A stretch of 64,000 nucleotides of DNA from Sipunculus nudus (GCA_026874595.1 CM049322.1:10810400-10874399); one strand, 5' to 3'. Numbered from the stretch's first letter, positions 34,300-48,089 are shown. Translations and numbers: made by a program. The notes: a model not told the origin generated them from the sequence alone.

Positions 34300-37200
34300 T
34301 GCTTATTTTATCAGATCTCCTTCTAGATGCAGGCAATCAAGGGTGTGTACTTTTTGCAAAATCTCAAATATGGCTTAATATAAATAATTAGAATAACAAT
34401 GATAATAATATTAATATTTATAATATATTTTTAAACGGTTTCTTATTCTCGTCTCAAAGAGTGTACTCATGATAAGAAATGTATAGTCTTTATTGGAAAC
34501 TGTATCATTATATGTTCAAATGTTCTTTTTCTGTCATCTTCTAATCCGGACTTCTCACAAATGTAGCAATATCTTCACTATGTCGAATAATAACATAAAC
34601 ATTAATGCATGTGTTTTCCAAAGTCGAAACGTATGCTCATATGTAAATATGCAAACATGACAGCAAAGTAAAGTATTTACTAAGATAAATCATAAGGGGA
34701 TTCTTGACGATCAGCACAATACTTTGGAGAGGTAAAAATTAAAAAGCTTTTGCAAACTGAAATTAAAGTTCCATATTTTACATCATTATTGCCTCCTGAT
34801 ATATATAAATATCGTGATACTACATACTTATATGATGAAAGTGAAATGTAGAGACCAGTCATCAGTTATCAGCGCCCTTGCGCATACTGTTTATGACACA
34901 GTCGGCTGAAGCTAACAGAGCTATTGGAGCCAGTGAATAATTCGGTTATATTCCTAGATATTGTCGCGTCTGATTGGGAGATTGGATGCCCTAGAACAAG
35001 GTGTCCGAAGCATTACATAATTACAGTTGACTGACCATCAATCATGGGCATCACTCAAGCTGTGTCTCATAGAAATGCATATTCATTATAAACCATGCAT
35101 TTTATTCACCATGCGGTAATAATGATATAACGAATGTTTTCCGGACACAATCAAATATTACGTGGTGCTAACTTTTTGTACCTGGCAAGCACGTGACAAA
35201 AGGTCACCTCCTTTAATGAATCGTATGACCAGGCTAAGGGTTCTTCAGGTTAAATCTCCATGTAACTTAGGTATGATTTAACACTCTTTACATTATGAAT
35301 TTGGCCTATAGTAGATTAAAACAGGTTAAGGTATATCTGGAAGTAAAGTAAACCATAAATTGACAGATTTAGTTACACTAACTAGATTATAATTGACGGT
35401 GGTTACCTTAGAGTTTTGGCATTTATCTCCTCCATGGTCCCGTCTCATTAATAAACATGTTTTGTCTTGAATTGTCGGGAATGATGCAGAATGTGTCCAA
35501 ACGGGTTTCATTTCCAATATTCCGATGAATGCATACACCGTAATAGTTTAGTCACTACCCAACACTAATTCGTCTGGTTTAAGTAAACGCTCTACTTAAG
35601 CCTTATTAAACTCTTTACTCCTTGGGCTTAATTTAAACATTTCTTCTTTGTCTGCAACGATCTTTTTTTTTCACTGGGGGGTCTATTTTCCTATTTCTAC
35701 TTAATAATTAATAATGCCTCATTTTCGAATCCTCGTTTTAAATTTAGAAATAAAATGATGCGGTTATTGAAGGATATAATGTAACAAATATGTTCTCTCT
35801 TGGATAAGTCGATGTTGCCTATTTTCATGTTATTTATAAAGCTACAAAAATAGATATTGAGTATATAGGAGAGTAAATAATTGAGTAACGTAAACCAAAA
35901 ATATTTATATGTTTGTTTCTGTTATTGGCTCGGAATGACAGCAGCGTTTTTTTTTTCAAACAAGGTATTACATAATGGATACATCATGATCGAGCATGTA
36001 TTCAAAGCGGGAATTAGGGGAATACTCAAACAGACTCATGTCGGGTTTTAAGCACAATTGTCAAAACCAGATGTCAAAAATGATGATGTACTGTGTACTG
36101 GTTTGCTATGAACCTGCCAATAGTGCAAACTGTATATTACAGCCACAATTAAAATACATGTATATCGATATATTTTCAATACGATACCTCATTTCTTGAC
36201 AAGGATTTAGAATTGTCCTTGTTCCATGTATGGAATGCCAAGTAAATCAGGGATTCATTACAGTGTCCTTAGAGCAAAGCGCTACTTTGGTGCGGTTTGA
36301 ACGTATATTTGTTTCTCTATTGGTGCATTTATACCCATTTGAAGAAATAGTAAATGCATCAACCTTTCTACACATACAACTCTATAGACACACATGCTGT
36401 CGACTGAAAAGATTTCATACTTGCTAAGCTTTTTTCACGAGTTATTCGGAATGTGATTATCTGCCCAATCCCCTTACTAAATATTTGAAGAGCCCAGCAA
36501 AAATTTAAAAAAATATATAATTGTATGATGAGGAAAAGAAAATAAATTAATAACCGATTATGTTAAGAAAAAAAAAACTTTACATTGTTCCATTTTTTTG
36601 TTCAGTAACTTTCCATAGAAACAAACATTATTGAATCATACTGAATAAGATCACATACAGATCGATGATCTGTGAACTATGACTTTTATTCAGGTTTGTC
36701 AGTTACAGCTAGGTAACTATCTACATAAGTAGAAACCATATTTGTCCATTATGTTTTTTCAGCTTTGCTCTTGCGATGTTCAGTCCCCGTCTACTTCTAT
36801 ACCAATGTAAGAGACCCCAAGGAATCATGACGAAACGAAGAAAAGACATATTTGAAATCACCGTGTTGCTGTGATTACGATGTTTTCAACAATTTAATCA
36901 CCTATTGTCTGTGTAAAGGGGTATCACAAAAATGCAACCATTTTTTTTTTTACTGTTTAACACATATGCTTTATGAAAAGCACGTGATTTGTTAACACGC
37001 TTATTGTTCTAAAACATATTCTTAGTATACCTATTTGCAAACCGATTGTTAAAATCCCCAATCTGTATACACAAATTAGAGATACAATATAATCCATATC
37101 TAATAATTAATATTTACAAGTTTATAGAAATCACAGTATTAATGATGATATGTTTTCCCTGTTTCCACACTAGAAAGCTGAATACTGTTCTCTACCGACT

Positions 37201-39310
37201 GGACTTGGGAACGTACAGTTTGTGGCCTTTAACGTGAATTCTATAAAGTCTTATTTTTTGCTTTTAACAAATATTAGCACCTTCTGACTGTTACCTTTCA
37301 CAGATACACCAACGCATGCAGGTATGCGAGGGATATCTATATAATATAACAGAAATAAACCTGCATTCTAGTTTTTGGCTGGATTTTGGCCCAGTTACAT
37401 GACGTTTAATTATTTCCAAGCTGAAAAAGAAATGTTTTTACTGCATAGAGGCAGCGGCCCTGAGATGATATCAAGATTAAGCCACACTTAACTCATAATA
37501 CGGCGAGGATTGTGGCGATGTGTATCACCGTATAAAACACATTCATTTGCGCATCTCAAGGCTTCTGACTTGTAAATTCTTAGCTATCAGGTAGAAAAAG
37601 GGTGTGCATACCGACATCTCTCTGTATTTATGCAAATATTCAGATTAATTCCGCAGGACATTAAGTGACGTTAACCCTAGCATGCTTATATCTGAATCAC
37701 TTTTATTGATTATTACCATTTCCCGATCAGATATTAGTCAATATTTTTTTGTTACATATAATAAAGTTGAAATTAACAAAATAAAACAAAAATTTTTGGA
37801 TACACAAGGCCGAACTTTCAATATCACTGATTAGCTCACAATCACCGAGTGTGCCATGGAAATATTAGTGCTCTTTAAACTCAGTGAATCACATAATTTC
37901 TTTCCAATGGGGTTGCAAGAATAATATGCAAACTATTGATTATCCCTGTTGAATCAAGTATTTTATATGTTAAAGGGTTCTAGGTTGTTTGATGTGATTG
38001 GAAATGCTATTACGTTACTTATCCACACAAACACATACCCATACACACATTTCAATAGTTATGCAGTCTTTCCTCCTCGGTCACCTATGTCAAAAACACA
38101 TTCTTCCCTATACGAGTCAATTAGGTCCCCGACTTCCTTCTCCATTTACCCCCAAAGACAGAGATGTTTACTATATAAATTAATATAACTTTGGGACATA
38201 TTTAGTCATTCAATGGGTCCAGCATTTGGTAAGAACGATACGCAATGCTTGAATTCCCGCCGAATTTGTCAGTGAGCCATGTGACAAGTCAGAAAATAAG
38301 ACGATATCCTTGTTTTTTTTCATAAAATGTCATGTCATAATAGACGGAATCCTAGGCTGTCAGTGTATCAAGCCTCCATTGTGTCTGCATATTACATTAT
38401 ATGTTACGGAAGTTGCTGTCCGTGTAATTCCCAAAAAAAAGACAAACATCTGTGGTGCGAGGACTACAGTTTTATCAGGAAAATGTTTCCGGAAAGGAAA
38501 CAAATCCAGGATAAATATCAAGCATAACAAAAGCACACTTCATGTTGAGGAAGTTATAATGATGTAAAAAACTCATTTAGTACTGATAGTTATAACCAGA
38601 TGTAACTAAGCAGGAACCAGGACGCATATTTTCTTGAGTAAAATGTTTAATTCTTCATAATAATAATTTGCTATGGGTCGTATGTGCATTTTCAGGCTTC
38701 CCGTCAAGAACCGCGTACAATACAAAATTGCTGTTCTTGTTTACAGCCATTTTGATGACTCACTTCTGTCATACTTGTCTGAAAATTTTATAAGTGATCT
38801 GCCTTTGTGTATGCAGCGTTTGGCTGGCTGAAGTTCGGGGAAATCTCCTTCCCTTTCATTGCATCAAAAGTCTGTAATTCGCTTTCTTCTAAACTTTAAG
38901 TATTCGATACTTACATCACTTAAACCAAATTTAAAACAAAGTATTTGAAAGCATTTAGTCATTCATTAAACATTCTGTTTCTAATGGCAGCTCTGTGTTT
39001 AAGACATCATATTCTTCATGAATAAACTTTCCTCTTTGGCTAAACCTAGATATTTGACAATGTTTAATAAAATTTACGTAATATCTGAACTTGGATACAA
39101 TTGATGATAATGAGCTCTGTTTTATGCACATGCTGTCTGGAACCAATAATCATGATTTTTTAAAGAATTTCTTTGTTTTCTCTTTTTTTCGGATTATCAA
39201 CATTCGGATGTGTATATTTAATGCTAATCGTTCTAGTGTATTAAGGTCGTCTTTTCAATTTTTTCAAGGCGTTTTCAAAGCTCTTAAGGTCGTCTGCTTG
39301 ACGTATAGTT
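34300..39310. other. AT-rich intergenic stretch without recognised genes
   Basis: I examined the short open frames on both strands. None showed a recognisable domain. A minus-strand stretch at 35415-35530 ends in CTCTAAG/GTAACC and could be an isolated exon, but nothing supports it further. Confidence 0.4.
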
Positions 39311-39316
39311 TGGTTT

Positions 39317-39448
<132 letters not shown>

Positions 39449-39662
39449 AAACACAAAACGGTTAAATCATTCTAAAAAAAAAATCAATAGTGAACACCGT
39501 GACAGAAGATTTCCACTACTTTTCATCATTGAATATCATCCACAGGTGTATGTGGACACGCAAAATTGCACATAGAGTCGACAGTGCTGTTACATTATAA
39601 TGCTCTTCCAACAACATGTGGGAACAAAAACAAAGAACCATCTTTTTTATTTATTTTCATGT

Positions 39663-39668
39663 TTTATT
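39663..39668 (-). terminator. Poly-A signal for the C-type lectin
   Basis: AATAAA on the minus strand, about 40 bases after the TAG stop at 39707. A second AATAAA lies about 16 bases further on. Confidence 0.6.
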
Positions 39669-39706
39669 TGACAAAACTTTGTGTTCCATATCTGGAGTCT
39701 CTTTGT

Positions 39707-40128
39707 CTAACATGCCTTCTCGCAAATGAAGGGATTCTTGTGGGCACAGTTGTCGTCATTCCACTTAAAGTCAACATTTCTCTGAAGTTCAAGACAATGC
39801 TCGTTTCCAACATGATTGTTCGGTTCACCTGGGTACCAGTTTTGGTAAGACAGTTTCTTGTGATTGGATTCCCAGCGCCAGTCTCCCTCATGACCTAAGT
39901 CATTCCCGCCTAGCCAGTGATCCTTTCTGTAGTAGCGTTTGATGATTTGTTTGAGGTAATTATCTTCCCCAATGGTCTCGATCGTTACAAGGTGAGCACC
40001 ATCATTATGACAGTATTGCATTGCCTTCGACCAAGAGGAAGGCAGAGAAACGAACTTGTAGCAAGAAGGTGTAAATTTCTCCTGCCCCTGGTGGTAGCGG
40101 AAGTGATACCCAGAGGGATAAACGAATC
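39707..40128 (-). CDS. C-type lectin exon 2 (whole lectin domain)
   Basis: A single exon carries the entire lectin domain and the TAG stop. It joins exon 1 in phase 1 with the Gly codon restored. Confidence 0.9.
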
Positions 40129-40819
40129 CTGAAAAAAAAAGAATTACGGGACTCTTTCATTTAGCAAAATCTAAAATTACAATATGCAAATATAAAAAAA
40201 TATAGTTGCTAAATATGCATATCCAATCTATGAATATACACTTTGAAATGTATTTGAAATATCCCTTAAAGTTATTTGTTAACTCAGTCACAACCCCAAA
40301 GAAACAACATAAAATACTATACTTTTCTTATTGTGGCAACAATTTAAAAAAAGATTATATAACATATTACAATGGTCGTATAAATGAAACATATATTTTT
40401 TTCGATTAAAAGTTCTAAAAAGGTTGAACAAATACAGATGACCCTTAAATAATACATCCCTAGTACCAAGTACATACCACATAACATAACTTGATACGAT
40501 ATTTTGTAAAAGGGCATTTTCCCAATAAGCCTGACAAGTTAAGCGAAATCTGACAATTACCCCTGTTTAATCGGATTTAATATTCCCTGTTATTCCTCAA
40601 AATATCGTTTTTCGATAATATGAAGAAACAATCACGCATTTTATCATGTTATTGTGAAAGGCATTTTCGAGGATATCATAAATATCTTAAATGATACATT
40701 AATGTAGATAAATTAGCATCGCCATATATCTGCTATGCAGTAAAACCAAAGGCCAAAAATAATTGCAAACCTATTGAAAGCGACAGCGACGCTAATAGCA
40801 AGATCTTGGAGGCCTTCAT
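39707..40819 (-). CDS. Secreted C-type lectin domain protein, two coding exons
   Basis: Joining 40819-40771 with 40128-39707 gives 156 residues. Exon 1 encodes a signal peptide (MKASKILLLASLSLSIG); its donor is GTTTGC and the exon 2 acceptor is TTTTTTTCAG. Exon 2 is one C-type lectin domain: SCYKF and a YCHNDGAHLVTI start, the WLGGNDLGHEGDWRW core, then EPN (residues about 117-119), the EHCLEL and WNDDNC calcium-site motifs, and the final FICEKAC. EPN usually goes with mannose-type sugar binding, calcium dependent. Cysteines fit the two conserved disulfides plus extra ones at the ends. The product is probably a soluble recognition or mucosal lectin; its sugar is inferred. The neighbours are non-coding. 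Confidence 0.9.
40771..40819 (-). CDS. C-type lectin exon 1 (signal peptide)
   Basis: 49 coding bases: ATG at 40819, 16 codons and the first base of a Gly codon. An acceptor-like TTCTTTTAG ends about 20 bases upstream of the ATG, which suggests a separate 5' UTR exon further upstream. Confidence 0.8.
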
Positions 40820-40849
40820 TTTCACCAAGTCACTCTTCACCTAAAAGAA

Positions 40850-41002
40850 CAAAACGTTAAACGACAGTTATAGTCAGGAATAATTTCATTTTGTTATATT
40901 ATAATCGAATGAACACTTGAGAGGACATCTGATACAATTATAAAATTATTTAAAACCTCGATGCACTGGTTCCTCATACGTAACGCAGTTCACATTAAGC
41001 AT

Positions 41003-41076
<74 letters not shown>

Positions 41077-42600
41077 CGAGAGAGAATAACATCTTTCCCT
41101 AGTTACCCTTCAAAGACACTCGAAAATGATAAAAAATAGGCTAATGTGGCTGAGATGAGGACTATATAACAGTGTCCTCGGAAAGAGGCAATACAAAGTG
41201 CTCCAAGTTGGAGGTGAGGTTTTTCACGGTCGGGCTTAATGGGAAGGCCGTGCCCCACAGCCGTATATCACTAACATACGAGTGCGGTTTCTTGAGGGGG
41301 TTCCTCGGTGTTATGACCGAGCAATAGGGATGATTACACACTCAGGACCCGCAGGTGCGGTAGACACCGGGCCTGGGTGACACAAGGATACAAAATTATG
41401 AAAATGTAAGGAAGCGAGTGCTACCGCCCTGTCAAGTAGTCCCAAATGGAAATGGAAACTCCTCAGATGTACATACATAGATTAAGAATTAGCTAAGTCC
41501 GGACTAAACACTGAGGCGGTTACCTTCACAAAAAACATACTAAAAAAAGGTTGGAAGACAGTCTTAACTACAGGCAATGCCTATTACATTGTAAGTTGTA
41601 TATTTAATTCTTTCAGTGTAATGTCATTTTGGACTTGTTTCATGTCTCAAAAACAAAGGATGTTGTACTGCTCGATCAAATTAATATCTTACCTTAGTAG
41701 CAACATTGGACAAGATTTTGCTGATATTCTCAGACCAGAGCTAATCATTGTTTTAACAATTATGATTTTGAATACCCCTATTAAAAGAAAACCCTTATCA
41801 AATAATATCTTACCGATTGTATAACGTCCAATGTTGTTTCAACGTCCGCTGACTGTGCGCATGTATGTTAACATTGGTTCAATTGCGTTAAATACCTCCT
41901 GCACCTACACGTGACTGCTAACGAAACATGTTTGTCATTATAATAATCACATGATCATCGTTCACATGCACCCATGGAAACGTATGTTCTCGCTTATTGC
42001 GGTCTGCACAGTGCTCCAGTGACGTTATTGCTTATCAGATTTGTATGTGTTGATATGTGTTGGTGGGTCTGACAGATACACACTCATGTGTTTATAGTAG
42101 GGGTTTTAGCGCATGTAGGTGTGAACTTGCCCAGGCAATATTTTAGTCACGACATTAAAATGTTTGAATTTCCAATAAATATTAGTTAATATAACTTGTT
42201 CTTGTCACAGCATAATTGTTTTACTGTTTACAGCAAATACCATATACGATTAGTATTGTCATTTTGAGGACCGTATCGCAGAAAGGTATGAAATAGTCAT
42301 TTATATGAAATTCCCCATAGTTACTTTACAACTAAATTATCAGTAATCCGTAACTGATGTACGGAAAGTATAACCAAATAAAATTGTAACGTATTTGGTT
42401 AACAATTGGTGTATTTATACATACAACCTTTATATAGATTAAATATATAGATAGAAATATTGCATATAGGCTGAGTTGTAGAACTGAACTGGCGCTGCCT
42501 CTAGGCCCTAATTGAGATAACGGTGAAAGGTAGTGAACTTTTCACAAACAGACATTAATGCTATATTTTAACATATAACACAGTTCAAGCAAATGTATCA
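40850..42600. other. Region upstream of the lectin gene
   Basis: It contains the compound microsatellite at 41006-41085 and a GC-richer block at about 41190-41420 with a perfect small hairpin, CTCGGTGTTATGACCGAG, near 41305. No gene is recognised. The GC-rich block may be a short transposon or an RNA relic. Confidence 0.4.
41006..41085. repeat. (TA)n(GA)n compound microsatellite
   Basis: About 39 bases of TA pass directly into about 40 bases of GA with a few CG interruptions. Confidence 0.9.
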
Positions 42601-42614
42601 AATCTACTAACTGA

Positions 42615-45147
42615 TTATATGTGGTATCCGTCTGATCCTAAAAGGGATTTGGTAATATTATATATCAATGTGAGGGAATTTATTGTTCTGACTTTAATGA
42701 TGGTTCACATGAGTTAAGAAATATTTTGTGTTTTTTTTCTAAACAGTTTTCTGTTTGCGAGTGGATTGTTCTGTTATTTCATATCTGCCAAGGGGTCTGT
42801 TCTTGTTTGGCCTTAATTCTTTAAATTAGTGAACCTATTGATTTTTGAGTTTGCTCAAATGTTCTACATCGTGTAATATGTGAACTCCCCCCCCCCCCCC
42901 CCAAAAAAAAAAAAAAAACGTACATACACACACACTGAAACACGTGTCGGAAACAAAGAACTGTCTGTGTAAATAAATTCACTAGTGATTACAGGACCTA
43001 TACCCTGTAAATAATGAACAATAAAACGTATATTCTTATCATCGGGCGTTGTACAAGATGCTGAAAATAGATAACTGTTGGGCTCAACATATACTTTCCA
43101 AACGTAACGATAATTAATCGTATATCTATACCTACCTGTCAATCACAGTATGTGTTTTTACATATATAACTTCTTTATTCGCATGAAGTCCATTTTTTTA
43201 TAAATTCAGTCTGTGCTGCTAATTTAACAACTTTTAAAACAGAAGCCCACTTCACAATGATACACATTACAAAGCAAATAATATTGTTTTATACTTCTCC
43301 TGAGTTTAACATAGTGCGTTATTTCTAAGATTATTTTATAAATATAGGATTTTATAGTATTTTAAGAAAGTCCTTGTCCCATCAGGCACAATTATTTAAG
43401 ATAACCATTTTGTAGACTAACATATGGTTTTCTTTATTATAAGTAACAGGTTAAGTTTTAATTCCCTTCTATCCTCTATGTGAAGAGCATGGTGCAAGGG
43501 AATTCACAAATCATCCAACCCAGTGGTTTGTCACGGCTTCCCCCCCCCCCATCCCCCAAACACACACCAGAGGTGAGCGCTCTGTAGGCTTGTTGTGTTT
43601 CACTCACAATGAATGCTTCGTGCGGAGGGGGGGGGGGCGGGTTCCTCGGTTTTACGTCTCAGTAATTCCTATAAATATGAGGGGTACGTAGTTGTTAGTT
43701 ATGGCCTTATCTGCCATCTCTAATAAGTTGGTAGTGTATGTGCCTTGTGAGTTATCTCTAATAACGTGGTTGTGTACATGACTTAATTTATGACGGTGAC
43801 ATGCATTAAGTTGTGAAATTATAAGTTTACCAAAATACTCATATCTGGCATGTTGATCTTCTAAAAGATTCAACTTTTGAAACCATTTTTTTATATGTTG
43901 TTTGTGGAGGTTACCATCTCATTTTTTAAAACTAAGTTAACTAACATCTATGTACAAATGCAAAATTCTATTCCGATGTCTGATGTTATAACAGAGGCTT
44001 ACTTGTGATAACCTTGGAACTATCTCCGTGTACCCGTCCTAAGATCCTGGTTTACTTATCCCTTTTTCTGAAACGTAAAACCGAGGAACCTCCCGCACGG
44101 AGAACTCATTGTGAGTGAAACACAACTGTTTTCACAGCCTGCAGAGCGCTCACCTCGGGTGTGTGTGGGGGGATCGGGGAGGGGGGGGTGGGGGGTGGGG
44201 GGTGGGGGGAGCCGTGATAAACCACTGGGTTGGCTGATTTGTGAATTCCCGTGCACCATGTCCTTCACATAGAGGATAGAAGGGAATTAAAACTTAACCT
44301 GTTACTTATAATAAAGAAAACCATATGTTAGTCTACAAAAAGATTATATTTAAAAATTGTGCCTGTTGGGACAAGGACGATAAAAATACTATAAAATCCT
44401 ATATTTATAAAATAATCTTAGAAATAACGCACTATGTTAAGCTAAGGAGAAGTATAAAACAATATTATTTCCTTTGTAATGTTTATCACTGAGAAGTTGT
44501 CTTCTGTTGTTAAATTAGCAGCACACACTAAATTTATAAAAAAATGGACTTTATGCGACTAAAGAAGTTGTATCTGTAAAAATACATACTCTGACTGACA
44601 GGTGGATATAGATATACGTTTTATTACGTTACGTTTGGGAAGTATATGTCGAGCCCAACAGTTATCTATTTTCAGTATTTTGTACAGCGCCCGATGATAA
44701 GAATATACGTTTTATTGCTCATGGTTTCAAGTGTATAGCTCCTATAATCACTAGTCAATTTACTTATACAGACACCTCTGTTTCCGACATGTGTTTCAGG
44801 GTGTGTGTATGTACGTTTTTCTTTTATTTTTTTTTTATTTTTTATTTTTATTGGTGGGGGGGCGGGGGGGGGGGGCAGTTCACATATTACACAATGTAGG
44901 CCATTTGAGCAAACTCAAAAATCAATAGGTTAACTAATTTTAGGAATTAAGGTCAAACAGGAACAGACCCCTTAGCAAATATGAAATAACAGAACAATCT
45001 ACTCGCAAACAGTAAAACAGTATAGATTAAAAAATACAAAATATATCTTAACTCATGTAAACCATCATTAAAGTCAGAAAAATAAGTTTCCTCACCTTGA
45101 TATATAATATTACCAAATCCCTTTTAGGATCAGACGGATACCACATG
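42615..45147. repeat. Large inverted repeat (foldback-like), arms about 1.05 kb
   Basis: The left arm, about 42615-43662, is the reverse complement of the right arm, about 44072-45147, with a spacer of about 400 bases. The outer ends pair GTGGTATCCGTCTGATCC with GGATCAGACGGATACCAC; the inner ends pair GGTTCCTCGGTTTTACGT with ACGTAAAACCGAGGAACC. Much of the arm is around 90 percent identical by eye, with short indels. C-runs in the left arm (42887-42902, 43541-43559) face G-runs in the right arm (44855-44877, 44165-44210). No transposase is seen; the small frame in the spacer (43873-43652) is unrecognised. It may be a foldback element or an inverted segmental duplication. Confidence 0.85.
44165..44210 (+). 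other. G-rich tract with quadruplex potential
   Basis: Several runs of six or more G are separated by single T or A. It sits in the right arm of the inverted repeat, opposite a C-run in the left arm. Confidence 0.7.
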
Positions 45148-45882
45148 GTTATCTTTGATTCACTCTTTCTCCATTCCTAACCCTATCTCTCACACACAGA
45201 AGTACAACAAAATCATTATTGCTTAAAAACTCTACAATTAATAAAAAATCTTACAATCTGTAAGTTCTAGTGATAGACGAAATTCTACACTTTTTTAACC
45301 CCCGGGATTGTATTCCATATCAAAGATAATATGCAGCCATGCTTTATTCAATTAATATATTCAGAATAAAATATACTAACCGTTTACATTGGTCAAAATG
45401 CATTCTATTGACGATAAACCGTCCTACCAATTTGAATTTCTGAAAGAAGAATATTGTTACTGGTGCCCCTTTTATTGTGTGCAGCGGTCTTACAGATGAT
45501 TGTTTTATTGTGCACACGGATGTTCCATGTGTTGTTGGCATTTTGTTCGTGTGCCACGCGTGGTGGTGTTGTAGCGGCCCCGACTTAAAAAATGAAACGG
45601 TAACCTCCACCAAACAAAATATAAAAAAAGTGGGTTCAAAAGATGAATATTTTAGATGATCTACAAGTCAGATGTGAGCATTATGGCAAACTTATAATTA
45701 CACAAATTAATGCATGTGACCATCTTAAATTAATAGGTTTTGGCACCATACGGGCAAATACATATATCTCTGTTTAATGACTGTGCGGATGGTTTAAGGA
45801 AGTTTATTGATATAGAGCTGATAATTTAAAAAAAAAATGCCACAACAAACGCATGTAAGGTTGCTTCTGTTTAGGCACACAC

Positions 45883-45885
<3 letters not shown>

Positions 45886-45950
<65 letters not shown>
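45886..45950. repeat. (TA)n microsatellite
   Basis: About 65 bases of TA repeats, 350 bases left of the satellite array. Confidence 0.9.
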
Positions 45951-45952
<2 letters not shown>

Positions 45953-46104
45953 GTCTTTGTGATAATAGGTATGCTATGGCACGGTATATCATAAACCTCG
46001 CCAATAGGTACATGTGGTTTCGAAGATCGAAAATTCTTAAGCAAGCTGTATTGATTGAGTGTTGTGAATAATTATAAAAAATAAAAGTATTAATGTATAA
46101 AATG

Positions 46105-46170
46105 TAGTTTCGAAGGGTAAAACGCTCGGCACGATCCGATTGGGAAGAGTTCGATCCCCGTAGTCGCCAT
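46105..46170 (+). ncRNA. tRNA-related (SINE-like) relic
   Basis: AACGCTCGGC, then AGTTCGATCCCCG about 20 bases later, resembles the anticodon-side and T-arm (B box GGTTCGANTCC) parts of a tRNA or tRNA-derived SINE. A convincing A box and the acceptor stem pairing are missing. It is most likely a decayed SINE head. Confidence 0.3.
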
Positions 46171-48089
46171 AATAGTAGGTTAAAGTGACCCGTCCATGGT
46201 GGCCGATAAATAATGTAAATTGTTATGTGATTTTTCTTCTGGATTACAGCTGCTGTTTCGAATAATAACGCGTTTAGGCAGCATTTCATTTAAACAGGCT
46301 ATTTATTTGAGATGACACACAAGGTATGTACTCAACCAAGCTTGTTGAGCTGCGACATAAGGCATGTATACTGCCAAGTTATCAGATATGACGCACAAGG
46401 CATGTACACAGCCAAGTTATAAGAGTTGATACACAAGGCATGTAAACAGCCAAGTTATTAGAGTTGACACACAAGGCATGTACACAGCCAACATATAAGA
46501 GATGATACACAAGGCATGTGCACAGCCAAGTTATTAGAGATGACACCCAAGGCATGTACACAGCCAAGTTAAAAGGGATGACACACAAGGCATGTACACA
46601 GTCAAGTTATTAGAGATGACACACAAGGCATGTACACAGCCAAGTTATTAGAGATGACACCCAAGGCCTGTACACAGCAAAGTTATTCGAGATGACACAC
46701 AAGGCATGTACACAGACAAGTAATTAGAGATGACATAGAGGGCTTGTACACAGCGAAGTTATTAGAGATGACACACAAGGCATGTACACAGCCAAGTTAT
46801 TAGAGATCGACACACAAGGCATGTGCTCAGCCAAGTTATTAGAGATAAAACACAGGCATTTACACAGCCAAATTATTTATTATCGACACACGAGACATGT
46901 ACACAGCCAAGTAATTAAAGATCGACACACAAGGCATGTACACAGCCAAGTTATTAGAGACCGACACACAAGGCATGTACACAGCCAAGTTATTAGAGAT
47001 CGACACACAAGGCATGTACACAGCCAAGTTTTTTTAGAGATGACAGACAAGGCATGTACACGGCCAAGTTATTAGAGATCGACACACAAGGCATGAACAC
47101 AGCCAAGTTATTAAAGATCGACACACAAGACATGTACACAGCCAAGTTATTAGAGATCGACACACAAGGCATGTACACAGCCAAGTTTTTAGAGATGACA
47201 CACAAGGCATGTACACAGCCAAGTTATTAGAGATCGACACACAAGGCATGAACACAGCGAAATTATTAGAGATCGAAACACAAGGGAAGTACACAGTCAA
47301 GTTATTAGAGATGACACACAAAGCATGTACACAGCCAAATTATTAGAGATCGACACACAAGGCATGTACACAGCCAAGTTTTTAGAGATGACACACGAGG
47401 CATGTACACAGCCAAGTTATTAGAGATCGACACACAAGGCATGAACACAGCCAAATTATTAGAGATCGAAACACAAGGGAAGTACACAGCCAAGTTATTA
47501 GAGATGACACACAAGGCATGTAAATAGCCAAGATATTAAAGAAGGACACACAAGGCATGTACGCAGCAAAGTTATTTGAGATGACACACAAGGCATGTAC
47601 GCAGCCAAGTTATTAGAGATCGACAAACAAGGCATGTACACAGCCAAGTTATTAGAGATCGACACACAAGGCATGAACACAGCCAAATTAATAGAGATCG
47701 AAACACAAGGGAAGTACACAGTCAAGTTATTAGAGATGACACACAAGGCATGTACACAGCCAAGTTATTAGAGATGACACACAAGGCATGTATACAGCTA
47801 GGTTATAGAGATGACACACAAGGCATGTACACAGCCAAGTTATTACAGATGACACACAAGGCATGTATACAGCCAAGTTATTAAAGATCGACACACAAGG
47901 CCTGTACACAGCCAATTTATTCAAGATGACACACAAGGCATATATACAGCCAAATTATTAAAGATGACACACAAGGCATGTACACAGCCAAGTTATTAAA
48001 GATCGACACACAAGGCATGTACACAGCCGAGATATTAGAGATGTCACACAAAGCATGTACACAGCCAAGTTATTAGAGATGACACACAA

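Larger units (their letters stand above)
45150..46290. other. Spacer between inverted repeat and satellite
   Basis: No gene is recognised. It holds a (TA)n tract at 45886-45950 and the tRNA-like stretch described separately. The frame at 45804-46289 (minus) is open only because it runs through the TA tract. Confidence 0.4.

Noticed and set aside
35326-35538. Minus-strand frame ending near a GTAACC donor, considered as an exon
   Set aside because: No clear acceptor, no partner exon nearby and no recognised domain.
43652-43873. 73-codon frame in the spacer of the inverted repeat, considered as a foldback-element gene
   Set aside because: It is too short, has no transposase motif, and has no copy elsewhere in the window.
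45804-46289. 161-codon minus-strand frame
   Set aside because: Its middle is an (IY)n run translated from a TA microsatellite, and no domain is seen on either side.
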